A DNA stretch of 64,000 nt from positions 372,001 through 436,000 of the forward strand of contig JARWMV010000241.1 of NCBI GenBank assembly GCA_030998015.1, given 5' to 3'. A program made the position numbers and the translations under genes. Source of the stretch: Ceratorhiza oryzae-sativae. Taxonomy: Eukaryota > Basidiomycota > Agaricomycetes > Cantharellales > Ceratobasidiaceae. This document shows, one piece after another, positions 24,551 through 36,076 of the stretch. The notes beneath the pieces were generated by a model that worked only from the letters and a program-made list of their open reading frames with translations, did no database searches and was not told the origin of the DNA. Each line of letters begins with the position of its first letter. Position 1 is the stretch's first letter.

Positions 24551-26208
24551 TCACGCCTCGTCCTCGTCGCTCGTCATACCTCCGCTGTCTGAAGTACTCA
24601 CCCAAGAGTCGCTCGGATCGCGGTAGGTGCGCTTTGAAAACTGCTTCTGTCTTTGTTTGATGATATACAGATCACCCGAGGCAAACGAAGCCTCGCTCCC
24701 CGAGTCATGCGACGTGCTCGCCTCGTCGGTGTCCACCGGTTCGTCCGAACTATCCTCGTCGTATAAACGAGATCCCGAAGCAAACCCCTAAGTAGGGCGG
24801 TATGGGTAGTTGGTATCAACCATTTCGAACGCGACACTCACGCGGCTCATGGCGAGATCCTCCCGTATGGTATACAAACTCGTCTCCCAGTCATAAAGAA
24901 CCATGTCAACCGGTAGATCTTTGCACTTTGTCTTGTCCATACTGCCGTGACAAATCCGGCGAGTCGCACCGTCCTCGGAGAGAATATCGACGTATTCGTT
25001 GTAGCCTGATATCACCAGCCTCGGCGCCGTATTAAACCAAGCCCCGGGAGGCCAAGTGATCGCGTGGCGAAAATAGATCCTCTCCAGACGTACCTCCGTC
25101 AATGTCCTCGGCAGATTGTTCAGTTGGAGTATCTCCGTCACCGTGTCGTCCGACATCTCGAATAAAACGAGCTGTTCCAGCGATTGGAGCCTGTCAAACG
25201 CCTCGGCCCAGGGCTCGACTAGGTGTCCGACCCATATTTGGTGAGAAATAGCCAGCTCGCGAAGCCCGGGTGCGACAGCGCCACTTTCTCCACGTACCGC
25301 GCCACACTGGCTGATTGAACACTTGAATCCAGTCGGAGCGTGTCGAGCGAGGGAAGCGGCGAACGCGCAACCATCAAACATAGTTCCAAATAGATGCTAT
25401 TCAAGCTGAGATGCCTCAGTTGCGGGAGCGAAACCACCTCTTCCGGACACGTCGGCTCGACGAACCGCTGGGGCACCGACTTGACTGGGTCCCACACGGT
25501 CAACGAAACCAAGTTGGGACTCGAGCGCAGAATCGCGCTCCAGGTCGCGTGAAGCACGCCCGGAAGCGTGGTGATCCCGACGATAAACTCGAGCGTCGTC
25601 AGACGGGACGAGTAGAGGCCGGATTTGGCGAAGATCGGAAACGAGTCGAGTCGCAGGACGCGCGGTTGGATGGTTAGGACCTTGCCAAGCCGTTCGAGCA
25701 CGAACTCGGCCCTGTCATCGTCCGGGTGCAGGCTGACTGAATATCTCCCCATCGGGCCGATCGAAAGAGACTCGAGCTCGAGCGTCGGTCGCACCGACGC
25801 GAGCCACGCGATCGTCCCCTCGAGGCACGGCATGCACCAAAAGGACACGTCCAGTGACCTCCATCGTCGGACAGTTTGCCTGACGTTTTCAACGGCCGAA
25901 CACACGGGTTGACGAGTCGAGTGCGCGGGGTGAGTGGACTCGTCCGGGCGTTGCCACAGTCGAACGTCGATGGGACTGTTGGCAGAGTTTGAAAGCCAGA
26001 GTCGAGTGAGGGAGGCGCCGCGGGCGACGTCGATAAAGGACCAGAGGGAAGGTGTCCCAGAAACGGCTTGGCGCCAGTGTCGGCATACATGCGTGCAGGT
26101 GAGGGGGAGATACGAGAAGCGAGGCTTGAGAATGAGTGGCTTGAGAATTAAAACGAGGATGTCCGTAGGGATCGTTTGCCAGGATATGGCCGGTTCGTGC
26201 ATGTCCAT
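24551..26208 (-). CDS. F-box protein A (frame broken once)
   Basis: Probable substrate receptor of an SCF ubiquitin ligase. The F-box is N-terminal: SWQTIPTDILVLILKPLIL ... LTCTHVCRHWRQAVSG ... LWSFIDVARG; the rest is a leucine-rich fold of about 400 residues. A GTGAGT..TAG intron (24841..24788) joins a last exon ending in an acidic Ser-rich tail with GSEASFASGDLYIIKQ. Compared with paralog B (27 kb), the reading frame shifts near 25281-25284: upstream ARYVEKVA continues as APGLRELAIS only in the next frame, as if one G were missing. Without correction the protein ends at 25219 (329 aa). Given similar breaks in essential Rpn1, I treat it as a possible consensus error rather than a proven pseudogene. 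Confidence 0.8.
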
Positions 26209-26988
26209 GGTTGACCTAGACAGGTGCGATGCAAGAGAAAAGGTATCGGGAGTGGTCGAGTTTTCAGTCGCTGCTTATTTGTCCGTGTGAGGCGTGCCTC
26301 GGGATAACCCGCTCGTGGCCCCTTGATTCTGATCAATGCCTGTCTACTTTTCGCATCACGACCACTCGACAGCTCGGCCATGTTATTATCGATTATGGGG
26401 GGTTGGAAAAATGGATCGAGGCGCTCGAGCAGTCTTTGAGCGTTCAGACTAGGTGTTGCGTTTGTTGAATAGATTCTCGAACCACGAGGCTGGTGGGGAC
26501 GAATCAAGACTTTGCGGCTATATCAACTGACCGCGTGTTAGAGTGTACTTCGAAGATCTCGAAAACGGGACACCGATCGCGACTGATGCGTAACCGCGTT
26601 GCGGCTCAGCCACCCGGGAACCGATCCAGAGACTCTCTTAAAACCGATGACGCATTAACCTGCATTAATCCAATCAAATGTGACGCTGGACGCAAGCTTT
26701 CCAGCACCCCACTATGGCCCAACCGTGGATATACTTTTCACCTTTTTGACGGATAACGGCCATAAACATACGGATACCTGTCGTTTATGCTATGCGAAAA
26801 CTTCGATCGTTTAAAGTAACAGGACTGGCAAGTCCTGTGCGATACAATAGATACATATATGCTGTGTGGTTATCGCGTATCGAATTTCTGGATATATGGC
26901 AGAGTAAAAGTTAAAGCCGGTTCCACCCGTTGTCATTGTAACGTGAATATGTAGATACATCGGCCAGGTACCAAATCGCATGAGCATC
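26209..26988. other. Intergenic between F-box A and B
   Basis: Upstream region of F-box A and downstream region of F-box B, which are in tandem on the minus strand. No gene supported. Confidence 0.6.
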
Positions 26989-28669
26989 CTAACTAAACCC
27001 ACTGGTGGTGCTATGGCTTTCCGTGAGGTTTTCACTGCTGTCCCACGACTCATCAGGATTGGAGTAGACCATCCTTGGAGAATGGCTCTGCCCTTGTTTG
27101 ATCACATATAGATCACCCGAGGCAAATGACGCTTCGCTATCCGTATCGTACGAACTCCCCTCACTGCTCAAACGCCCGAATCATCTGAATCCCCATTTTC
27201 GTGACCGCCGAGGTCCGGAACGGGTCCCTTGAGGAGCAAAAAAGTTAGCTTTGTGGTCTCGAACGGCGGTTAATGCGTACACGGGCTAGCGCCAAGTCCT
27301 TCACTATGTTGTAGAACTCTGTATCTTGAGAATTAAAAATACGTTCTTCTGGCACATTTTTGCACCTCCTTGGCTTTTCGGTTCCGTTGGAGCAATAGAC
27401 GTAGCACGAGCCACCGGGCGGACGAATCACTATATTGGAGTCATATCCAGCAACGGTGAGCCGCGGCGGGTTCTGCGACACCAGGCAAGCAGGAGGCCAG
27501 CTAATAGCATATTCGATATCTATCCTTTCCAAATACACATCCGTCAACGTATTCGGGAGATTGGGCGACTCGAGTATATCTAGGGCCATACCGACATCCA
27601 TCTCCATCAGCTTGAGTCGCTCCAGTGACTGCAGTTTCCGAAACACGGATCCCCAGGTTTTAGCAGGTTCAGCGATATGAGTATTATGGGAAAGGGTCAA
27701 GTCCGTGAGATGAGGTGCGGCGGCGCCCACTCGTCTAACGCACAGAGGGATATTGGCGTTTAAAATCGTTGAATCGAGACATACAATTTTCAGTGAAGGG
27801 AGCGGAGACCGAGCGAGCATTAAGCTCAGGTCTACATAACGATTATTCAAGCTAAGAAGTTTAAGGTGTGGCAAGGAGATGGCTCCTTGGGACCACTGTT
27901 CAGGTTCGTTCCTCTCCTTACTCGAGTGCCATAGCGTCAAGGAGACCAAGTTTGGAGTCGCGCGAAGAATATCAGCCCAGCGAGCAAAGAATGAGCTCCC
28001 CATTAGCCAGAGGAATTCTGCGTCGGCCACTTCGGAGAAAAACTCAATAGTTGTCAAGCGTGCTGAGAAAATCTCGCATTTTTCAGGAATAAAAAACGAA
28101 TCGGTCCGTAGGACAGAAGGCACTAGTTTCATTTGCCGGGTCAACCAAACAAGTGCAGGCGTAACCCCAGATCTTCCGTCGGAGTAGCCAGTCGTATATT
28201 TTCCCATAGGACCAATGGTAAGGGAATCCAGCAAAAGAGGTTCCTTCAAACGTCCAAGAAATGTAATCGTTTCGTCTGCGCAGCGCGAACACCAACATGC
28301 AAGTTCGAGCGACCTCCAGCGTTCCACTTGTTTCTGGACAAAGGAAATAGCAGAGGGGATGCTCAGTGGAGCTTCATTATCTCCATAAATCTCTTCCGGG
28401 GGGTACCAAATTTTGACATCTATCGGAGTATGTGCAGAATTTGAAAGCCAGAGTTTGGTAAGAGATGCACCACGAGCTACATCAACAAAATACCACAAGG
28501 ACGATGTGCCATAGGTTACTTGTCGCCAGTGTCTACAAACGTGCATACACGTTAGGGGGATGTACGAAGTGCGGGGTTGCTGGATGAGCGGCTTGATAAT
28601 TGAGACGAGGATCTCCGCGGGGATCCGTTGCCAGGATAATAGCATGCCCTCAGATTGCGTGTTTGGCAT
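26989..28669 (-). CDS. F-box protein B, tandem paralog of A
   Basis: Same architecture as F-box A: SWQRIPAEILVSIIKPLIQ, then LTCMHVCRHWRQVTYGTSSL, then WYFVDVARGASLTKLWLSNS, followed by an LRR-like body. The intact first exon runs to 27281; a GTACGC..AAG intron (27280..27228) sits at the position homologous to that of A. The second exon starts GPVPDLGGHENGDSDDSGV and meets TGA at 27168-27170. The next frame immediately carries the conserved tail (SYDTDSEASFASGDLYVIKQ), so one base appears to be lost beside a TTT run near 27170. I chose the second ATG (28669) because it matches the start of A; an in-frame ATG at 28690 is also possible. Confidence 0.8.
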
Positions 28670-28894
28670 GAGTAGATAATTGAATGTCAAATTGAATACC
28701 TGAATATCAAAAATACGAGCAGTGAAAACTGCAAAGGTGTGTGGCGGTTATTTGTCAGTGACCAAACTGATCTGAGCACGTGCTAGATCGAGCGCTTCGT
28801 TCCCAGGACGACCAGGCTACTCACGCATTATCAGGTGGCACATCGACTTACCCAACCCGCCCTCAAGTATCTACCGGCGGTTGGTACGTCGGTC

Positions 28895-30606
28895 ATGCTG
28901 GAGGTAATCATCGGTTGATCATGGCATTTAACTGACTGACCAATTTGCCCTCTAATTCAATAGTCTGCTCCCGAACCCGAACTCAGTAGCTTGCATTCCC
29001 TGAGTGGGGCCTATGCCGCCCTCCAGTATTCCATAGATGAATGGAGATCTGCTCGTAGTCTGCTATCCGACGCCATTGGCTCTTATTTATCTGCTTGTGC
29101 TGCGCTCCGCGGACACTATGTTGCGTCCATACGGGAGCCCGAGACCGACACCTTGCTCGAGGAAGCGCTCAATGCTGTTCATTCAGAACTTGAATCTCTA
29201 AGGTTGGAGGAACAAAGGCTTTGTGGCATGCGCCTCTCGATGGCTACAATGAGAAACCAATCGACGACTCTATCACCTATAAATACACTTCCACCCGAAA
29301 TCCTCTCCAGGATCTTCATTCAGTCGAGGATACACTGTGCACGGGACAATTATAGGAGATTGAATTTCTGTGATCTCGCCAGCGTATGCACATATTGGCG
29401 GAGAATTGCGTTGGATACAGGTAGCCTGTGGTCCCATATTGATGTTGGCCCCAGTACCCCTGGGCAGTTGACAAAACTATTCCTCGATCGTTCAAGAGAT
29501 AGTGCCATCCATCTTCATGTGTACGAATCGGGTGCCGAGTCGGCCAGTGCTTTGAAGTACAAGTCAGATAAATGTTTAGGCCTACTCGCTTCGCACATGC
29601 GCCGTGTCTCCGTTCTCGACGTAGAATCATATGGTTCTTCCCGATCATTCGTATCATCGGTAATGAATCTTGGTTCCTTAGCAGTGGGCTAGATTCACCC
29701 AAACCGAGGTCATTGTTAGTCTATCGGCCAAACGGGGAAATCGTCTTGTCCTCCCTTGGTCGAAGTGGCAAATCCCTTAGCTACTGTTTCGCCAATGCGC
29801 GAGATATCCTCAAATCCATCACGAGGCTACATCTACAGAACGTGCTGTTTGGGTGGGACTCGGATCTGTATCGTGGACTCGTTGACCTTCGTCTAAGCTT
29901 TCCGGCGGACGGGACCTCCATATCGGTAATGCAGCTTTCAAAAATAATTGCCGCAAGCCCAGAGCTGGCTGTGCTGAAACTAGGGAACCTCACGGTAACT
30001 CATGTAGGAGAGGGAGAGCCTTCTCCTATCGTTTTGCACGGCTTGAAGGTCCTGAACCTAGTTCAACTCGGCCATGATGAGGTGAAACTACTTTTGCCCT
30101 TGCTCTCCGTCCAAGATCCCCCAGTTGAAGGCATTGAGGCCGGCCTTCCGGCTTGTCAGCATAACCATGATGCACTCACAGGATTCTTGACCCGCTGTCA
30201 TGTGTCAACATTGTATTATGATTTCAATCGAGAGGAAGATGCCCTCACCCTCCCGCCGTCCTTGCTACCGTCGCTCACTGGCATTTCTACTCTGATACTT
30301 CGTCGTTTCGACATCACGGAGGCAGCTATTACCGCGACAAGTGTCTCAACCTCGGTGCCATATCCTCACCTACCCAACGTGATTCTGGTTTCGTGTTCTG
30401 TTAATTTCGACACAATGAAGGGATTAATCGAACAATATGGAATACGGAGTCTCCGCCTGGAGACATGCAAGACTTCCGGGGACAGTTCCCAGGATTTAGC
30501 AGCCATGCAGCTTTCACTATCAGGTCTTTATCCCGAACTCAAATGCTGCACATCGGACACGATCTCCGTTTCTCAACTGGCGTGCTGCTCAATATTTGAT
30601 CGGTGA
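28895..30606 (+). CDS. F-box protein C (frame broken once)
   Basis: Different F-box subfamily from A and B. A three-codon first exon (MLE, 28895..28903) is joined by a 60-bp intron to SAPEPELSSLHSLSGAYAAL. An N-terminal coiled segment precedes the F-box (LPPEILSRIFIQSRIH ... LASVCTYWRRIALDT ... LWSHIDVG), then an LRR-like region. Near 29668-29673 the frame breaks: SFVSSVMNL must continue as WFLSSGLDSPKPRSLLVYRP, which is in the next frame. The sequence reads as if one T were missing (CTTTGG to CTTGG). Without correction there are two frames, ending at 29692 and 30606. It is divergent from F-box B, about 225 bp apart. Confidence 0.78.
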
Positions 30607-30865
30607 TGCCAACTCGTGGCAGTAACTCGGCATGTCACTCTCGATTGTTCTCGTGTAGCGGCGATGGTTGAATACCGGGCGAATGTGGCTCGCATACACA
30701 CATGCTACTATATGCTCTTCAATATGTATTCTATATGAAGCGCAGAATTAAAATTTACATGTAAATGCTCCCACGACAACGGCGAACTAAAGGCTACAGG
30801 GTTTAAACAAGCAGATTGAATGTCTGGGATTAGAATAAGATAAGTAGAAACGGAAAAAAGGAATA

Positions 30866-33089
30866 TTAGGCGGCTTTGTACTTTCTATGCACCTTCAAAG
30901 TCGTCTGTACAACTCCATTCGCCTTGTTTGCGACTGCGACAACCACCGCACACGTCGTTCTGCTAGACGGGTAGGGCAATATGATCCCAGCTTTCGCAGC
31001 GAATCCTCCGATCGAACCCAACAAGCAGCTGGAAAAACTGAGATATATCATCATCCTCGCGTGGGCCAGCCCTTCCTTTCCCAGAGCCTGCAGGTCAGCC
31101 CAGTGCATAGAGGCAGCAAGTGAGAAGCCAAGTACGCTGATGATCAGCTGGATTGCTGCCAAGGTGCGTGACGAGATCAAAACATGTCCCAAGTTTAGTA
31201 TTAGCAGGAAGTGATAGGTTATAGTTTCGCTTGCCCAGCAGGCAAAAAAGGCGACCCTACAAAGGCCTGTTAGCTCGAATTTAGCTGGCTGGGAAAAGTC
31301 TTACCGTTTGGTGTAACCAGGGACATCCTTGTTGCGAGGGAATTGAATTGTCTGAGTCACCAAATGAGCTCAGTAACTTGCCCATCGATCCAGCAATTCT
31401 CACGTACTAAAATGATTATTCGCAGAATTAGCTCGCCCAAACCAAAAACTGGTATCTCCGGTTCCGCGAATATATCAGTCGGCACTTGCAACGCTTTGAT
31501 AGTGTTGATAGAAACTAAAAGCCGAATCCGGCATGTGATTAGTTTTTGAACCAATGGATAGGCAAATTCCAACTCACTGCCCAGGTAGTCTTTGATATCA
31601 GTGAAGGCAGCTGTTGAGACTGAATCCTTCAAGTCAGAGTCGAGCGACGCCTAGGATTTCAGGCGTCAGTAGCCAGACAAAGGATAGATGCCAGGGCGAT
31701 GCACCTTGTAATTGAACGCAGCGATACGAGTGGGGGCGGTTCCCTCTACGAGGTAGGATGCCAAGTTCACAAGGAACGCAAGGATGAAAGCGACGGCATC
31801 GACAGGACGAACGGTCCAACCCCATTTTCTAGGCAAAATTCCAACGATCCTCCAGCTCGCAATTGGAGTGAACAGTGCGCCTCTCAAGCTTTCCAAGAGC
31901 ACCCTCCCAAATTTCGTAAGCTTTGATCGTACAATAACCCTGGCTTTTTGACAGACTGCCAACAGCAGAGACCCAACCAGGAACACCAAGCCGGCAATGA
32001 TGTCGTTGATTGAAAATAGATTCGTGACCGAAGAGTCTGGAGGAGGAAGACGAGGACATTCGTAGTAGCAGCATTGATAGGATTGATGCATGGCGCTATC
32101 TTATCCGGGAGGGGGGAAGGGACCGAATAGGATGAAGTTCTATTCGCCTTGGAAATCGATGGGCGATGTGGCCGCTCTGGTATGCTTGAGGCATTCCCAG
32201 ACACACCAAAGGATCGACCCAACGTCTGCTCACAAAATAGCAACCACAGTTTACTTCTAGGATGCCCCACGTACACAAACCGGGGACGTACCACTTCAAA
32301 CTTTTCAAGTTTTTTCACAATCATCGGACTCAATTTGTCCACGTGTTTCTCCCCGCAGGTCAGACCCGCAGAAATCATAGTCCGGATCGAGGTAGCAGTT
32401 GATTTGATTTCATTGACCCCAAATACGAACCGAAGAAGGTTGGAGGCTTGACTGGCCAGCGCTTTGATTCCGCCTGAAGAGCGTGCGCGGGGCTGGGTTC
32501 GAAGGTGAGGAGTGGCATCGAGAGGCTGAGAAATACTATAGAAAGCCTGACGCATGACAGATCCGACATTGATATTCATGCGAGCTACGTACCTTCCACG
32601 GTCGAGATCCAATACCCGGATATTCGGCAGAGTCAAGCTCGCTGGTTGCTTAGGCGCCTGCTTGGCGTGTCGCAACGAGATCCCTGTTATACATCGCTAG
32701 AGTGTAATTGTTAGCGAGCTCGTGATACTGGGATGGGTGTTATCTCGTACCAGGCATGGGCAGCGGGTCTTGAGTGCTTTGCGGAAACCCTCAGCGACGG
32801 AATCAACTTGAAACAGAATTGAGACAAGGCTACTCCCAGAGCCTGAGCCTCGAACCACGAAAAGCAATACTCCCTTTGCCTCTTTGTTGGTTGCTATCCC
32901 GAAAAGTATGGTGTCGTTCGAGTTCGATAATTGTGTGGCGGACAATGTTATGACAGGAGAACAGGAGTTGAATCCACTGTCGAGCAAAGAGTCGAAGATT
33001 AGGGTAGTCTCTTGGAAAGCATAAGGATATTTCGAGCCCTCGGCCGCCCAATTCGTCGCGGTGAGAAGACCAGACCGCACGATTAGCAT
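30866..33089 (-). CDS. Uncharacterized membrane protein with extracellular N-domain
   Basis: Family not recognised. Several exons on the minus strand. The N-terminal part (32750-33089) has Ser/Thr/Asn-rich segments such as GFNSCSPVITLSATQLSNSN, suggesting a lumenal or extracellular domain. A middle part contains FGVNEIKSTATSIRTMIS. Transmembrane stretches include INDIIAGLVFLVGSLLLAV, AVAFILAFLVNLASYLV and, near the end, AAIQLIISVLGFSLAASMHW and MMIYLSFSSCLLGSIGGFAA. The stop is at 30866. The frame is open upstream of 33089 and reads plausibly (AAFTSVRVGPALDQMLIVRS), so the true start is probably one exon further out. Exon borders are not resolved. Confidence 0.6.
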
Positions 33090-33540
33090 TTGATCGAGTG
33101 CTGGCCCGACACGGACGCTGGTAAAGGCGGCCGTGGCGGTTGGTTGGCAGTCTCTACAATATGGTGGTCGAGTTCAAGTCCCGGGATCTGTGGTGAGTTT
33201 CGGGCTCCTCGACGGCGCCGGCTGGACTCGGGGGAATCGAGGTGGAGTCAAAGGCCAGAACGTGAGATCATCGCCCTGACGGAACCTCTCTTGGGACATC
33301 AGGGTCTGCCACCCATAAGCGCCGACGTGCGCTCTGGGCGGGTGACATTTGTCGACTGACGCACATCCACAAGTCTCGGCTACAGGAGGACTGCAACGCG
33401 TCGTTAGATCAGCAAAAATAAAATAAAATAAATAATAGCTAGCTACTCATCCCGTTTACCTAGCTGAATTCTGATCAAACCGACTTTCAAAGAGCACTTG
33501 CGCTGCGTGAGTAAAAAGGGAGCCTGCGTGGAATACATGA
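33090..33540. other. Probable 5' region of the membrane-protein gene
   Basis: May contain an unresolved first exon of the minus-strand gene. An AAAATAAAATAAAATAAATA simple repeat lies near 33416. Confidence 0.4.
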
Positions 33541-33709
33541 CTAAATTGGCCAGGGGCCATAACTACTCTGGAGCGCGCACAGAGCTTCTGAGGCATCCCT
33601 ATTATCAAAACAAATCACGGGGGTCCGTTTTGCGCACTCGTGAGTCGTCCTGATAATAGGTATGACCCACGACCACATAGTGCGCTCGTGAGTCTAGGCC
33701 AATTTGGCA
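33541..33709. mobile_element. Fold-back MITE, family 1, copy 2 (inverted relative to copy 1)
   Basis: About 168 bp from CTAAATTGGCC to GGCCAATTTGGCAG. Its reverse complement aligns along the whole length with 7037..7206, sharing CCTATTATCAGGAC, CTCACGAGTGC and GCTCCAGAGT-type blocks. The ends are inverted repeats of each other. No open frame of note and no clear target-site duplication. Confidence 0.75.
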
Positions 33710-34486
33710 GTGTAGCCATGTAAAAAAGACACAAAAACTACCGCTAGTGACTCAATTACGCGTCGAGAAACGTAGCCATACCTCTATCCTATTGTACGAA
33801 GTGTACTCATTCTCTCAACGAGTTCTCGATTGTAGTTCTGGCGAACAGAAGCATGGATGTATCTCATAACAGCACGTTCAAATTTCACCTGTGCCCACAT
33901 CTACATATTTATTCAGACAATTTTCGCTTAACCAACTTCTGTCGCCTTCATTCCGAGCTCCCAACGTAAATGCCAGTTCGGATGAATATGTAGATGGTTA
34001 CAACCGTCAGCTGCCGTTTTTCCTTAGGGCGCCCATAGCCGCTGCGAAGCCCGCAATAAACTATCAGTTGTTTTAGAGCGCAAACCTGAGTTAAACTAGC
34101 CCTTGATCCGACACATCAATGCTCGTGATTCCTACAAACGTCGATCTCGAAGTTCGAAGGTGCATCTACCGCGGGTTTCTTGCATTCTACTTTTGGTTTG
34201 CACGTGTCTAGAGCAGCAACCTCTGGGGTATAAAAATGGATGGGTCTGAATCCAATAAGGCTATCGGCTTCCGTCTTTGCTCTCAGTCTCCAGTCTTCTG
34301 CGTATTCGCTCTCTTGCCTCTCGGTGAGATATACTTAACGCAAGGGAATGATCTTATTCGCCAACTAACCAAATTATCCTCAGTCTTTTCCATATCGCTC
34401 TCTACCATCAGCCTCCATATACAAACCGCGTCTCGCTACTTCTAGCATCCAATCTACTCACTCCATACGGTAGTAAATCATCCGAA
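33710..34486. other. Upstream region of Egh16-like B
   Basis: Contains TATAAAAA at 34229-34236 and a CT-rich tract after it, about 250 bp before the ATG, consistent with a promoter and leader. No gene otherwise. Confidence 0.5.
34229..34236 (+). promoter_or_regulatory. TATA box upstream of Egh16-like B
   Basis: TATAAAAA followed by pyrimidine-rich sequence. The distance to the ATG implies a leader of about 200 nt, which may hold an intron. Confidence 0.4.
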
Positions 34487-36076
34487 ATGCTCACCCGAGT
34501 TGTTTATCTGTCCGCTCTCGCCTCTTTGGCTGCCGCTCATGGCCTAATCACCGCGGTTCAAGGCGGAAACGGAATCGCCGGCACTGGCATGGGGGTCGAC
34601 CCAAGCACCCCTCGCAACGGTGTTACTGCCAAGCCTTTCCAGGTTCGAGATTATCCAACACTCATGTATGCCCCTCATCTTATTTCATATATACAGCGAG
34701 ACACAAGCATTATTCGTGACTCCGAGATTATCGCCGGTAAAGTAGGACCATGCGGTCGTACCAAACAGAAAGGCGCAATTGACCTCGATGCCGAGCTGGC
34801 TGGTGAGCACAACCTTATGCTGCCCTATGTACAAATTTCAATGCTTTATGCAGCTGCGTCCGCGGCTGGTTTACCATCTCTCTCGCCCGACGGAGAACTC
34901 AAGATGACCCTTCACCAAGTTAACCAGGACGGGGCCGGGTACGAATCGCTCTACTCCTATCTGTTCAGCTTGTTTACTACCATTCCACAGTCCATACACG
35001 TGCGATGTTTCTCCAGACGGTGGCAAGACCTTCATGGGTGCTACTGTTACAAGCAATATCTTTGGTATACCCCTGGTTGGGCTGTCGCTAGCGGCTGCCA
35101 AAGATTTCCCTTTGAACGTCAAGATGCCTTCGTAGGTCACCTATACCAGAGTAAATATGAAATATTGATTATTAAATTCGCATACAGGGGAATTAAATGC
35201 GCCGGGGGGCCAAATGGAAATGCGTGTATTATGCGCTGCCGCAACACGACACCTGCTGGACCGTTTGGTTCATGTGTTGCATTCACAGATGGGGAGGCTA
35301 CACAAGGTCCAATTTCCGGTTCACCTACATCCCAAAAGTCTTCGGGAACATCACCCCAGGCTTTGACTCCCGCAGCTGCTGTGGGCGCGGTTCCTGCAGC
35401 AATCGCAGACGCGATTCCACCAATTATTCCCGAGTAGGTTTTTGTCTTCCCTCCTTGTATGCGTCTCATAAACTTGGCTTTCAGCATTGCTGCGACTTTA
35501 CTCGATGCTCCTGCGAAGCTAGCAGGTATCAACCGCGCAGCCCCCCTCGATACCGTCAACCCCGCTAGCATCGTTCTAGCCGCATTGGGCAACGCAATCC
35601 CTCCCATCGTGTCCGAGTAAGTTTTGTTCAACAGCCAAAAATAATTCTTGCTAACAACCTCGGTCATAGGATTAGCGCGACTACCCCAGAGAGTATCAAC
35701 AAATTCGTCAAAGGCTCCCTCAAAAATCCGCTTGCTGGTGCCAGTGCAATTCCTGCAGGCCTCGCCGACTCTCTTCCCCCGGCTGTACCCGAGTATGTTT
35801 CATCTGATATCGGCAAAATAACATTTCCCAACTCATTGCCTTCCTCCATTTGATCTAGCGCTGCAGCACCATCCTGAATGCCGGTAGCAAGATCGTCGGT
35901 ATCAACCGCGCTTACCCAGCCAGTAAACGTGCACTGGCCAGTCCTGAAGTGTTTGCTGCTCAGGATGCCAAAGACACGTACGTTCAAACCAATTCAATGC
36001 TGCATTCGATTATGCGACCCTTACACACGTGCTCCATCACAGTGAACTCGAGGAGAAACTGATCGTAGACTTCTGA
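34487..36076 (+). CDS. Egh16-like (DUF3129) secreted protein B with PP-ending tail exons
   Basis: Paralog of the protein at 10841..12292. Nine exons: 34487..34642, 34697..34802, 34854..34938, 34991..35131, 35188..35433, 35485..35616, 35670..35792, 35867..35977, 36043..36076 (377 aa, all phases fit). The signal peptide LTRVVYLSALASLAAA is followed directly by His-Gly. Family motifs: GNGIAGTGMGVDPSTPRNG, RDTSIIRDSEI, GPCGRT, MTLHQVNQDGAGPYTCDVS, CAGGPNGNACIMRCRN, GPFGSC. The tail differs from A: exons five to seven each end in a similar stretch (AIADAIPPIIP, ALGNAIPPIVS, GLADSLPPAVP) with introns in the same phase. The last two exons (ASKRALASPEVFAAQDAKD, then ELEEKLIVDF) match the KR module of A. 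Exon 8 must use the second AG (CTGCAG); the first AG leads to a stop. Confidence 0.92.

Noticed and set aside
33150..33190. Possible tRNA T-arm (GTTCAAGTCC)
   Set aside because: The flanking bases do not form the five-pair T stem, and no acceptor or anticodon arm could be folded around it.
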